Source of the DNA: Olsenella sp. An290
Lineage (GTDB): Bacteria; Actinomycetota; Coriobacteriia; Coriobacteriales; Atopobiaceae
NCBI RefSeq assembly: GCF_002159535.1
Contig: NZ_NFIU01000001.1
Coordinates: 1 to 64,000, forward strand
Direction: 5' to 3'
Length of the DNA: 64,000 bases
Shown here in pieces: positions 35,910-44,037 of this stretch. A program made the translations under genes and the position numbers. The notes beneath the pieces are model-generated. The model had not been told where the DNA came from. It worked only from the letters and a program-made list of their open reading frames with translations, and made no database searches. Positions within the stretch are counted from its first letter, which is position 1; each line of letters opens with the position of its first letter.

Positions 35910-36758
35910 CTACGGCCTGAACCCCGAGTGCTCGCGCACGGCCCGCTGGAAGGCGTCCGCGCCGTGGCGGGCCGAGTGCCCCAAAAGCACGAGGAGCGTC
36001 TTCCCCGAGCGCAGGTAGGCGCGCCGGACCGCGCGGTCCACGGCGCCGGCGACGGGGGTGATGATGGAGAAGCCCGGAAACTCGCGCCGCGCCGCCTCGA
36101 GGGCGCGCTTGCGGCCCGCGTGGGCGCCGGACTCCTCCAGAAGGGCGCAGACCTGCTGCTCCGGCGAGACGAGCAGCTCAAGGTGGCCGGGCGTGCGGAC
36201 GTGGCAGAGGCGCTCGGCGGTCGTGGCGTCGTTTCTCCCCAGGAGCTCAATGACCGTGATGGCCGCGAGCGCGGCGTCCACGGCGCGCAGCCCCACAAGG
36301 GGCAGCACCACGTTGCCGGACCAGCTCGGCGCGTGCGCGCGGAACTGCACGAACCCAAAGCGCGCGGCCTCCCGCGTGGCGCCCACGTCGGCCCGCGGGC
36401 TCGTGCGCGAGAAGGACAGCGCCCGCCCCCGACCCGTGACGGTGCCCTCGCCGGACGCCCCGAGCGCGCAGAGGACGTCGCAGGCGCCGCGCGCCCGGCC
36501 GCAGGCCCCCACGGACTCGAGGAGGAGGAAGGGGAGGTTCTTCTCGGCGGCGTTTGCGAGGTGGACGTCAAGGCGCCCCAGCTCGGCGAGGACGTCGCAG
36601 TCGCGCAGCCACTCCGCCCCGTCGTAGGTCTCGTACGCGCCCACCACGCTCACGGACCGGTAGGGCTCGGCGCCCTCGATCACCGTCCGCAGCATCAGGG
36701 AGACGGCCGTCGCATCCTGCCCGGCCGCGTCGATGCCGATGACGGTGGGGCGCGCCAT
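35910..36758 (-). CDS. Degenerate MurE paralog without P-loop (probable pseudoenzyme)
   Basis: A 282-residue protein collinear with the MurE encoded immediately upstream, minus MurE's N-terminal domain. Shared landmarks: VGAYETYDG (39-47) against MIGTVETYDG; RALSFSRTSPRADVGA (112-127) against RTLTFGVGRPEADAWA; VRTPGHLELL (187-196) against TRVPGRMEFY; RAYLRSGKTLLVLLG (246-260) against RAFELAAPQRSVVLLLAKG. The ATP-binding GTKGKTT of MurE reads IDAAGQDAT here, with the Walker lysine lost, and the DDPW region and carbamylated-lysine segment are missing. The frame is intact and highly coding-like. ATG shares one base with the murE stop (TGATG), so it is translated with murE. A regulatory or structural partner of MurE is inferred. 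Confidence 0.72.
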   Translation of the reverse strand: MARPTVIGIDAAGQDATAVSLMLRTVIEGAEPYRSVSVVGAYETYDGAEWLRDCDVLAELGRLDVHLANAAEKNLPFLLLESVGACGRARGACDVLCALGASGEGTVTGRGRALSFSRTSPRADVGATREAARFGFVQFRAHAPSWSGNVVLPLVGLRAVDAALAAITVIELLGRNDATTAERLCHVRTPGHLELLVSPEQQVCALLEESGAHAGRKRALEAARREFPGFSIITPVAGAVDRAVRRAYLRSGKTLLVLLGHSARHGADAFQRAVREHSGFRP

Positions 36759-38281
36759 CAGACGGCGTGGGCCCGGTCGTAGGCGGCGACGCCGGCCGCC
36801 GCGAGCTCGGAGTCCGTTGCGCAGGGGACAAAGCCCGTGGCCATGTGCTGGGTCGCGTCGGAGCCCTTGGCCAGGAGCAGGACCACGCTTCGCTGCGGCG
36901 CGGCAAGCTCAAAGGCGCGCGCCACCGCCTCCTCGCGGTCCAGGACAATCTCGTGGGGGAAGCCCTCGGGAATCGCGCGCTCCATCTCGTGGCAGATGTC
37001 GAGCGGGTCCTCGGTCCAGGGGTCGTCGGTGGTGAAGATGAGGTAGTCGGCGTAGCGCGCGGCGACCTCGGGCAGGTCGCGACGGCGCTCCTCGGCCTTG
37101 CCGCCCACCGCGCCAAAGACCGCGATCACGCGCGCGCCGGCAAAGGTCCCGGCCACGGCGGAGAGCAGCGAGTCAAAGGCAAGCCGGTTGTGCGCGTAGT
37201 CAACGATGGCCGTCACCTGGCGGTCGGCGGTGCGGTAGAACTCCATGCGCCCGGGGACGCGCGTGCGCTCGAGCCCGCGCACGATGTCGTCGGCGCCCGC
37301 GCCGAGAAGGTGGGCCGCGAGGGCCGCGCAGAGGGCGTTGGAGACGCTGAACTCGCCGGGGAAGGGCAGCGACACGCGCCGCTCCCAGCCGTCCAGGTGC
37401 AGGGTGAAGGAAATGCCCTCCTCCGTGGCGGCAAGGTCGTCGGCCCAGGCGTCGGCCTCGGGGCGCCCCACGCCAAAGGTGAGCGTGCGGCCGGACGCGC
37501 GCGCCGCGGCCAGGACCCGGTCCGCGTGGTCGGTGTCAAGGTTCACCACGGCCGTCCTGCCCTGCGAGAAGATCTTGAGCTTGGAGGTGAAGTAGTCCTC
37601 GAAGTCGGCGTGCTCGACGGCGGAGATGTGGTCGAGGCCAATGTTGAGGAAGCAGGCCACGTCAAGCTCCACGCCGAGGGTGCGGTCGTACTTGAGGGCC
37701 TGGCTCGAGACCTCCATGACCAGGGCGTCGAGCCCGGACGTGCGCGCGTGGGCGAGGTGGCGCCAGAGGTCGGGCGCCTCAGGGGTGGTGTTGCGCGAGG
37801 GGCCGTCCTCGACGCCGTCGTAGGTCTCGACGGTGCCGATCATCCCGCAGCTCCCGAAGCCGTGCCAGGCGTCGAGGATGGAGCGGAGCAGGTAGGCCGT
37901 CGTGGTCTTGCCCTTGGTGCCGGTGATGCCCACGAGGGGCAGCGCCCGGTCGGGCCGGCCGAAGGCCTCCGCGGAGACGATCGCCATCGCTCGGCGCAGG
38001 TCGCTCGTCACGAGGGCGGGCGCGTCCGGCGCCAGCGCCGCGAGCTCGTCCGCGCGCGACTCGTCGCAGAGGTACGCCACGGCCCCGGCCGCAAGCGCGC
38101 TCGTGAGGAACGCGGGCCGGAACGCGGCCCCCTTGCAGACGAAGACGTCTCCCGGCGCCACGGCGCGCGAGTCGCACGCGGCGCCGTGGACGCGCACGTC
38201 GTCGGCCCCGGCCGTGGCGGCGCGGAGGATGCCCGCGGTGTCAAGGGCGCGGGCGAGCCCCGTAAAGGTCATCGTATCCAT
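36758..38281 (-). CDS. murE: UDP-N-acetylmuramoyl-tripeptide ligase MurE, probably L-lysine type
   Basis: Adds the third residue of the peptidoglycan stem peptide. The 507-residue protein has the N-terminal substrate motif DSRAVAPGDVFVCKG (37-51), ATP loop GTKGKTT (121-127), EVSSQALKYDR, FLNIGLDHISAVEH, the lysine in DYFTSKLKIF that is normally carbamylated, and VPGRMEFY. Where DAP-adding enzymes have DNPR, this one has DDPW in FTTDDPWTEDP. The lack of that Arg, and similarity of the NIGxDH...EHxxFEDYF segment to streptococcal lysine-adding MurE as I recall it, favour L-lysine. TATACT lies six bases before the ATG, so the mRNA may be leaderless. Confidence 0.93.
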   Translation of the reverse strand: MDTMTFTGLARALDTAGILRAATAGADDVRVHGAACDSRAVAPGDVFVCKGAAFRPAFLTSALAAGAVAYLCDESRADELAALAPDAPALVTSDLRRAMAIVSAEAFGRPDRALPLVGITGTKGKTTTAYLLRSILDAWHGFGSCGMIGTVETYDGVEDGPSRNTTPEAPDLWRHLAHARTSGLDALVMEVSSQALKYDRTLGVELDVACFLNIGLDHISAVEHADFEDYFTSKLKIFSQGRTAVVNLDTDHADRVLAAARASGRTLTFGVGRPEADAWADDLAATEEGISFTLHLDGWERRVSLPFPGEFSVSNALCAALAAHLLGAGADDIVRGLERTRVPGRMEFYRTADRQVTAIVDYAHNRLAFDSLLSAVAGTFAGARVIAVFGAVGGKAEERRRDLPEVAARYADYLIFTTDDPWTEDPLDICHEMERAIPEGFPHEIVLDREEAVARAFELAAPQRSVVLLLAKGSDATQHMATGFVPCATDSELAAAGVAAYDRAHAV

Positions 38282-38287
38282 GCCCCC

Positions 38288-38293
38288 AGTATA
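38288..38293 (-). promoter_or_regulatory. -10 box of murE, suggesting a leaderless transcript
   Basis: TATACT on the minus strand is separated from the murE ATG by only six bases, and there is no Shine-Dalgarno sequence. Transcription would begin at or next to the start codon. No good -35 is visible. The tRNA-Val promoter diverges from it. Confidence 0.6.
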
Positions 38294-38348
38294 GGGCCCT
38301 CCGGCGGGAAGGGCGCCGACACGGCCGTGTGGTAGACTTTTGGCGTTC

Positions 38349-38424
38349 GGGCGATTGGCGCAGCGGCTAGCGCAGGTGCCTTACACGCACAAGGTCGGCG
38401 GTTCGAACCCGTCATCGCCCACCA
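38349..38424 (+). tRNA. tRNA-Val (TAC)
   Basis: Acceptor GGGCGAT pairs ATCGCCC, D arm GCGC/GCGC, anticodon loop CTTACAC (TAC), T loop TTCGAAC, CCA encoded. The outermost anticodon-stem pair is G-A rather than Watson-Crick. TAGACT at 38333-38338 is the likely -10. Confidence 0.95.
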
Positions 38425-38431
38425 GCAGACC

Positions 38432-38466
38432 ACGGCCCCCCGCCGCCTCGCGCGACGGGGGCCGTT
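38432..38466 (+). terminator. Terminator after tRNA-Val
   Basis: ACGGCCCCC (38432-38440) pairs GGGGGCCGT (38457-38465), then TTG. Short T tract. Confidence 0.6.
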
Positions 38467-38489
38467 GCGTGTCCCGCCCCGGCGGCGCC

Positions 38490-38627
38490 GTTCTTCTCGC
38501 CCGGGGCCCATGGGGTGGAAATAGCATACATAGTTGTGGTCCAACCTGAAAAAACAGCCCGTTTCGGCCAAAATTTGTATGCTATTCGCCCCGGCAGCCC
38601 CGGGCGAGAAGCCCGGGCGAGAAGAAC
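38490..38627. repeat. 138-bp nested inverted repeat with AT-rich core
   Basis: Same plan as the element at 34416-34534: outer GTTCTTCTCGCCC (38490-38502) and GGGCGAGAAGAAC (38615-38627), with an extra CCGGGCGAGAAG copy directly before the right arm. Inner arms share AATAGCATACA (left) and TGTATGCTATT (right) around an AT-rich middle that differs in sequence from the other element. It lies between tRNA-Val and rph and holds no gene. Confidence 0.82.
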
Positions 38628-38649
38628 CCCCAACCGCAAAGGAGCCCCC

Positions 38650-39384
38650 ATGCCCAGCGAGCCCACCCGCTCCCACGACCGCGCCGCCCACGAGATGCGC
38701 CCGGTCACGCTGACCCCCGGCGTCATGAAGAACGCCGACGGCTCGTGCCTCGCCGAGTTCGGCGACACGCGCGTGCTCTGCTCGGCGACGGTGGAGGAGG
38801 GCGTCCCGGCGTGGCGCAGGGGCGCGCACGCGGGCTGGGTGACGGCCGAGTACGCGATGCTTCCCGCCTCGGCCAACCGCCGCACCCCGCGCGAGTACCG
38901 CGGCCGCAAGGGCCGCTCCATGGAGATCGAGCGCCTCATCGGCCGAAGCCTGCGCGCCGTCACGCGCCTCGACCGCCTGGGCGAGCTCACCATCACCCTT
39001 GACTGCGACGTCATCCAGGCCGACGGCGGCACGCGCACGGCCTCGGTCACGGGCGCGTGGGTGGCGCTGCACCAGGCGCTCGCGGGCCTCGTGGACCGGC
39101 ACCGCCTTCCGCGCCTGCCGCTCACGGGCCAGGTCGCGGCGGTCTCGGCGGGCGTCGTGGACGGGCGCGCCCTGCTCGACCTCGACTACCCCGAGGACTC
39201 CCACGCCGAGGTGGACCTCAACCTCGTGGGCACGGACGCGGGGCGGATCGTCGAGGTGCAGGGGACCGGCGAGCGCGCCTGCTTTGACCGCGCGCAGCTC
39301 GCCGCCCTCCTCGACCTTGGGCAGGCGGGCATCGCCGAGCTCCTGGCGCTCCAGTCCGCGGTCACGGGCTTCTCCCTCTCCTAG
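38650..39384 (+). CDS. rph: Ribonuclease PH
   Basis: A phosphorolytic 3' exonuclease that trims tRNA precursors. The 244-residue protein shows RPVTLTPGVMKNADGSCLAEFGDTRVLCSAT-type opening, GWVTAEYAMLPAS, the RNA-binding GRKGRSMEIERLIGRSLRA, CDVIQADGGTRTASVTGA and LDLDYPEDSHAEVDLN. Start behind AAAGGAG. In most bacteria rdgB follows directly; here a decayed glycosidase gene separates them. Confidence 0.97.
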   Translation: MPSEPTRSHDRAAHEMRPVTLTPGVMKNADGSCLAEFGDTRVLCSATVEEGVPAWRRGAHAGWVTAEYAMLPASANRRTPREYRGRKGRSMEIERLIGRSLRAVTRLDRLGELTITLDCDVIQADGGTRTASVTGAWVALHQALAGLVDRHRLPRLPLTGQVAAVSAGVVDGRALLDLDYPEDSHAEVDLNLVGTDAGRIVEVQGTGERACFDRAQLAALLDLGQAGIAELLALQSAVTGFSLS

Positions 39385-39520
39385 CTGCTCGTCTCTCGCC
39401 GCGTCCCGATGAATTGGCGCCGCTGGCAGGCAGGTGTCGCCCGCCGTGCCGTGGCGTCTTGCGGCATTTGCTACGTGGCCCTTGGTGAGTCCGCAACAAT
39501 CGCGACCCAGGGGAGCGGCC

Positions 39521-41000
39521 ATGAGAGTCAGAGGCAGGATGAGGCGCGCGTTGGTCCTGGCGGCGGTGACGGGCCTTCTTGCCCTGGGCCTTGCCCCCGC
39601 CGCCGCGCTCGCGCGCGACGCGGCGGGCGCCGAGCTCACGGCGACGGAGATGGCCCAGCCGGGGGGGCCGGGTCGAGCTGAGCTTCAACAACGACTGGCG
39701 TTTCTGGGAGGGGGCCCTGAGCGAGGGGGCCGCCGACCCTGCCTACGACGACTCGGCGTGGATCTACGTCAACGCGCCGCACAGCACGATCAAGTACACG
39801 CCCGAGAACTACTATCAGGAGGACCTCGGCGTCTTCTGGTACCGCCGGCACTTCTCCACCCCCGAGACCGTCCAGGACGGCCGGCGCGTGCTCCTCACCT
39901 TTGAGGGCGCGATGCAGAAGGCCGACGTCTGGCTCAACGGCGAGAAGCTCGGCACCCACGAGGGCGGCTACACGCCGTTCTCCTTTGACGTCACGGACCG
40001 CCTTGCCCCCACGGGCGAGAAGAACGTGCTCGCCGTGAGGCTGGACACGCGCCCGAGCGCCTCGTGCGCGCCGGGCAAGGAGAACCCCGACTTCCAGTAC
40101 TTCGGCGGCCTCTACCGCAACGTCTTTCTCACCGTCACCGACCCGGTGCACGTCACCGACGCCGTGTCGTCGCGGCGAGCGCGTGCACCTAAACGGCGTG
40201 AACCTCCACTCCGAGACCTACCTGCTCGGCAACGCCGTCTTCGAGGAGATCAAGCGCCTGCGCGAGCTTGGCTTCACCTTCGTGCGCATGTCGCACTACC
40301 CGCACTCCCCGGCCTTCTCCGAGGCGTGCGACCGCTACGGCGTGGCCGTGCTCGACTGCCTTGCCGGCTGGCAGCAGTTCTATGACACGGACGCCTTCAA
40401 GGAGAACACCTACCAGCAGGTGCGCGAGATGGTGCGCGCCAACCGCAACCACCCCTCGATCGTCGCCTGGGAGCCGAGCCTGAACGAGAGCTCCTATACC
40501 GAGGCCTGGGCGCGCGAGGTCAACCGCATCACCAAGGCCGAGTATCCCGAGAAGGGCCTGGCCAAGGCCTGGACCTGCGGCTGGAGGTACTGGAACGTCT
40601 TTGACATGGGCTGCGGGACCCCGCAGGCAAACGTCAACGGCGACGCCGCCACCTATGCCACCAAGCCCGTCATCGTGAGCGAGTACGGCGACTGGAACTA
40701 CGGCGGCTACGACTCCACCACGCGCGTCACGCGCGAGCCCGCCCACTACGCCGACGCCAAGGGCGGCGACGAGGGCATGCTCCAGCAGGCGGACAACGTG
40801 CAGGCCTCCTACGCCTGGAACCGCGAGGGTCGGGTCCTCGCCCGAGCCCACCCCGGACCCGGGCGAAGACCCGACCCTCGCGCCCGGGACCGATGAGGTC
40901 CCCGCCCCCGGCACTGCGGGCACCGCGCGGGGCACCCCTTCTCGCCGTGGGCCTCGCGGCGGCCGGCGCGGCCGTCGCGCTCCGCCGCGCCCGATGCTAG
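39521..41000 (+). pseudogene. Decayed surface GH2 beta-galactosidase-type gene
   Basis: Pieces of one secreted glycosidase lie in successive different frames. A signal peptide (RALVLAAVTGLLALGLAPAA) ends at a G run at 39661-39667. The next frame gives a GH2 sugar-binding domain (LSFNNDWRFWEG to FGGLYRNVFLTVTDPV, to about 40165). A third frame gives part of the GH2 barrel from ERVHLNGVNLHSE through the acid/base region EPSLNESS and nucleophile region VSEYGDWNYGG (to about 40825). A Pro/Asp linker and then a hydrophobic segment with RRAR tail close it in two more frames. The middle Ig-like domain and everything after the barrel are deleted. At least four frame changes and two deletions rule out a single sequencing error. 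It resembles the two live surface enzymes in its end structure. Confidence 0.88.
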
Positions 41001-41087
41001 CGCCGCCCTGCGAGGGGCCTGCGAACGGGTACCATGAGAGGCTGTCGCCCAACCCGGGCGGCAGCCCCTTCGTCCAGAGGAGACAGC

Positions 41088-41711
41088 GTGAGCAGCATCA
41101 GCATCAGCGAGCTCGACCCGGCGGCAACCGTTGTCGTGGCCACGGGCAACGCCCACAAGGTCGTGGAGATCGAGGCCATTCTCTCCCCGGTCATGCCCGG
41201 CGTGCGCTTTGTGGCCCTCGGCGAGCTCGGGGACTTCCCCGACCCCGTGGAGGACGGCGCGACCTTCTTTGACAACGCCCTCATCAAGGCCCGCGCCGCC
41301 CAGGAGCAGACCGGCCTGCCGATGGCGGTGGCCGACGACTCGGGCCTGTGCGTGGACGCCCTCGACGGCGCGCCCGGGATCTTCTCGGCACGCTGGGCGG
41401 GCGAGCACGGCAACGACGCCGCCAACAACGAGAAGCTCATGGCCCAGATGGCCGACGTCCCCGACGAGGCCCGCACCGCCCGCTTCCACTCGAGCGTCGC
41501 GCTCGTCCGCGGGGACGAGGTCCTGCGCGGAGACGGCGACTGCGAGGGCCGCGTGGGCCGCGAGCTGCGCGGCGACCACGGCTTTGGCTACGACCCCCTG
41601 TTCCTTCCCGTCGAGACCCCGGGCCGCACCATGGCCGAGCTCTCCATGGACGAGAAGAACCGCATCTCGCACCGCTTCCACGCCCTCGAGGACCTTGCCT
41701 CCCGCCTGTAG
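41088..41711 (+). CDS. rdgB: XTP/dITP diphosphatase (HAM1/RdgB)
   Basis: Removes non-canonical purine nucleotides such as XTP and dITP. The 207-residue protein has the substrate loop VVVATGNAHKVVEIEAIL, GATFFDNALIKARAA, VADDSGLCVDALDGAPGIFSARWAG and GFGYDPLFLP, all family signatures, ending with HRFHALEDLASRL. The GTG start is behind CAGAGGAGA; an earlier ATG at 41034 would add a non-conserved extension. Linked to rph in many genomes. Confidence 0.96.
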   Translation: MSSISISELDPAATVVVATGNAHKVVEIEAILSPVMPGVRFVALGELGDFPDPVEDGATFFDNALIKARAAQEQTGLPMAVADDSGLCVDALDGAPGIFSARWAGEHGNDAANNEKLMAQMADVPDEARTARFHSSVALVRGDEVLRGDGDCEGRVGRELRGDHGFGYDPLFLPVETPGRTMAELSMDEKNRISHRFHALEDLASRL

Positions 41712-41955
41712 CGCGCTGCCGAGCCAAAGGGCGCCGCTCGTCAAAAAGACGGCGGCGCCGGCGGCGAACTGAGGCATGATAGAGGGGTCTCCGGGGTGAT
41801 GACCCCGGGTCGCCGTGGACGGGCAGGGGCCTCGACGCGACGGCTTCCTTCACAACGTTTTTGCGCGGCCTCGCCCTGGTGGTCGCCGTCACATTGGCCG
41901 CGGCCGATGGGGCCGCACGACGGGCGGGGCCCGTCTCGTAAGGAAGGGAAGCACG

Positions 41956-42690
41956 ATGAAGATTCTCCGCGCCAAGGACTACGCCGACATGAGCCGCAAG
42001 GCCGCCAACATCATCTCGGCCCAGGTCATCCTCAAGCCCGACTGCGTGCTCGGCCTGGCCACCGGCTCCACGCCCATCGGCACCTACCAGCAGCTCATCA
42101 AGTGGTACGAGAAGGGCGACCTCGACTTCTCCCAGGTCTCGACCTACAACCTCGACGAGTACCGCGGCCTCACGCACGACGACCCGCAGAGCTACCACTA
42201 CTTCATGCGCGAGAACCTCTTTGACCACGTGAACATCGACCAGGCGAACACCCACGTGCCGGACGGCTCCAACCCCGACGCCGACGCCGCCTGCGCCGAG
42301 TACGACACGATCGTGGCCGCGGCCGGCTACCCCGACCTCCAGCTCCTCGGCATCGGCAACAACGGCCACATCGGCTTCAACGAGCCCGACGACCACTTCT
42401 CCAAGGGCACGCACTGCGTCGACCTCACCGAGTCCACCATCCAGGCCAACAGCCGCCTCTTTGACCGCATCGAGGACGTGCCGCGCCAGGCCTACACCAT
42501 GGGCACGCAGACCATCATGTCCGCCCGCGCGATCCTTGTGATCGCCAACGGCGAGGCCAAGGCCCAGGCCGTCCACGACATGTGCTACGGCCCGATCACG
42601 CCGAGCTGCCCGGCCTCCATCCTGCAGCTCCATGCCAACTGCGTGGTCATCGCCGACGAGGCCGCCCTCGCCCTCTGCCCGGCGGAGTAG
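41956..42690 (+). CDS. nagB: Glucosamine-6-phosphate deaminase
   Basis: Converts glucosamine-6-phosphate to fructose-6-phosphate and ammonia, linking amino sugar use to glycolysis. The 244-residue protein has LGLATGSTPIGTYQQL, YNLDEYRGL, the active-site GIGNNGHIGFNEP and HCVDLTESTIQANSRLF. Length is typical. nagA is not in the window. The 244-base upstream gap holds an interrupted dyad near 41743-41770 and a CATGAT -10-like site near 41774, neither convincing. It would serve the GlcNAc released by the surface GH20 and GH3 enzymes. Confidence 0.96.
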   Translation: MKILRAKDYADMSRKAANIISAQVILKPDCVLGLATGSTPIGTYQQLIKWYEKGDLDFSQVSTYNLDEYRGLTHDDPQSYHYFMRENLFDHVNIDQANTHVPDGSNPDADAACAEYDTIVAAAGYPDLQLLGIGNNGHIGFNEPDDHFSKGTHCVDLTESTIQANSRLFDRIEDVPRQAYTMGTQTIMSARAILVIANGEAKAQAVHDMCYGPITPSCPASILQLHANCVVIADEAALALCPAE

Positions 42691-42715
42691 GCGTCCGGGG
42701 ACTCCGTGCCAGAGC

Positions 42716-42757
42716 GGGGCGCGGGGCGAGAAGAACGTTCTTCTCGCCCCGCGCCCC
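42716..42757. repeat. Perfect 42-bp palindrome of two fused motif copies
   Basis: Two 21-base arms with no spacer; the centre is GGGCGAGAAGAAC (42724-42736) joined head to head to GTTCTTCTCGCCC (42737-42749). It sits between the convergent nagB and peptidase genes and is followed on the plus strand by CTTGTCTTTTT (to 42770), so it may act as a bidirectional terminator. Confidence 0.9.
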
Positions 42758-42777
42758 GTCTTGTCTTTTTGGGCGGG

Positions 42778-43854
42778 CTAGTTGAGGACCGTGAGGGCCT
42801 TGGGATAGGAGTTGAGCACCTCGCAGCCGTCCTCCGTCACGATGACCAGGTCCTCGATGCGCACGCCGATGTCGCCGGGCAGGTAGATGCCGGGCTCGAT
42901 GGAGAAGCACTGCCCGGGGCGCACCGGCTCGTCGTGCGCGGCCGAGACGTCGCCCGGCTCGTGGTCCACGAGGCCGATCTGGTGGCCGAGACGGTGGTTG
43001 AAGGCCGGGCCCCAGCCGGCGTCCTCGATGACCTCGCGCGCGGCGCGGTCGATCTGGGCAAACGTCACGCCCGGGCGCACGAGGGCCTCGGCGGCCTCGT
43101 TGGCGCGGCGCACGGCCTCGTAGACCGCGCGCTGATGCTCGGTGGGCTCGGCGGTGAAGAAGGTGCGCGTCATGTCCGAGCAGTACCGGTTGCGCCTGCA
43201 GCCCACGTCAAAGAGGACGGGGTCGCCCGGGGCAAGGACGGTGTCGTCGGGCTCGTGGTGGGGGTCTGCGGCGTTGGCGCCAAAGCTCACGATGGGCGTG
43301 AAGGAGTGGTCCTGCGCGCCGAGGCGGCGATACTCGGCGAGCAGGCCGTCCGCGATCTGGCGCTCGGTCACGCCCGGCCTCACCTGCGCGACGAGCCAGG
43401 CCATGGCCTCGTCGTTCACGGCCGAGGCGGCCCGCATGAGGTCCTGCTCGCGCGCGTCCTTGATCGAGCGCGCGTCGTCCACGGCGTCGGAGGCGAGGAC
43501 AAAGCCCGCGGCGGCACGCGCCTCCATGAGGGGGACGAGCCAGCGGGCGGCGAGCTCCTTGTCCACGCCGAGCGGCTCGTCCGCGCGGCATGCGGCCGCG
43601 ACGAGGGGCACGGGGTCGTCCGTGTCGGAGAACGTGACGACGCGGGCGCCCGTGCCGGAGGCGTCCGGGAAGAGGCGGTTGGCAAAGAGCGTGCACGGTC
43701 CCTCGGCGGGCACGAGCAGCGCGAGGAAGCGCTCGTAGGGCTCGGTGTGGTAGCCGCACAGCCACCAGATGGAGAGCGGGTCAACCACGAGCGCCTGGCT
43801 CAGGCCGCGCCGGGCCAGGTTCTCGCGCACGCGCGCGAGGCGCTTCTCGTCCAT
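42778..43854 (-). CDS. Xaa-Pro aminopeptidase/dipeptidase (M24 family)
   Basis: A 358-residue metallopeptidase. The N-terminal creatinase-like domain (1-130) precedes the pita-bread domain with the metal ligands in LFDVGCRR, YCSDMTRTFF, NHRLGHQIGL, SIEPGIYL and VRIEDLV. Family members cleave peptides next to proline. The start ATG is preceded on the minus strand by GGAAGGGAGTCCC. The gene converges on nagB with the palindrome between them. Confidence 0.94.
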   Translation of the reverse strand: MDEKRLARVRENLARRGLSQALVVDPLSIWWLCGYHTEPYERFLALLVPAEGPCTLFANRLFPDASGTGARVVTFSDTDDPVPLVAAACRADEPLGVDKELAARWLVPLMEARAAAGFVLASDAVDDARSIKDAREQDLMRAASAVNDEAMAWLVAQVRPGVTERQIADGLLAEYRRLGAQDHSFTPIVSFGANAADPHHEPDDTVLAPGDPVLFDVGCRRNRYCSDMTRTFFTAEPTEHQRAVYEAVRRANEAAEALVRPGVTFAQIDRAAREVIEDAGWGPAFNHRLGHQIGLVDHEPGDVSAAHDEPVRPGQCFSIEPGIYLPGDIGVRIEDLVIVTEDGCEVLNSYPKALTVLN

Positions 43855-43950
43855 GGGACTCCCTTCCGCCCGGCGTGCCCGCGCAGGCTTGGTCGACGCT
43901 GTGGGCAGTGTAGCACCCGTGGCCTTGTCGTGACGTTCCGTTGAGACGGA

Positions 43951-43979
43951 TTGTTGGGGCCCGTGCGGGGGCGTATGAT
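43951..43979 (+). promoter_or_regulatory. Promoter of veg-ispE
   Basis: TTGTTG (43951-43956), exactly 17 bases, TATGAT (43974-43979). One of the best promoter matches in the window. A 58-base leader follows, containing GCCCCGTCTGGGCGGGGC. Confidence 0.8.
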
Positions 43980-44037
43980 GAAGGGTGCTGAATTCTACAT
44001 CTTTTGCCCCGTCTGGGCGGGGCGTTCGGAGGCTGGT

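Noticed and set aside
40013-40025. An exact GGGCGAGAAGAAC copy inside the GH2 remnant
   Set aside because: Here it arises from ordinary codons (Gly-Glu-Lys-Asn) in the former reading frame. GAG-AAG-AAC is a common codon run in this genome, so coding copies (also near 36540, 47990 and 59972) were not counted as family members.
41712-41955. Riboswitch or glmS-type ribozyme before nagB
   Set aside because: Only an interrupted dyad and GC-rich sequence are seen; none of the conserved core elements of known amino-sugar RNAs could be recognised by eye.
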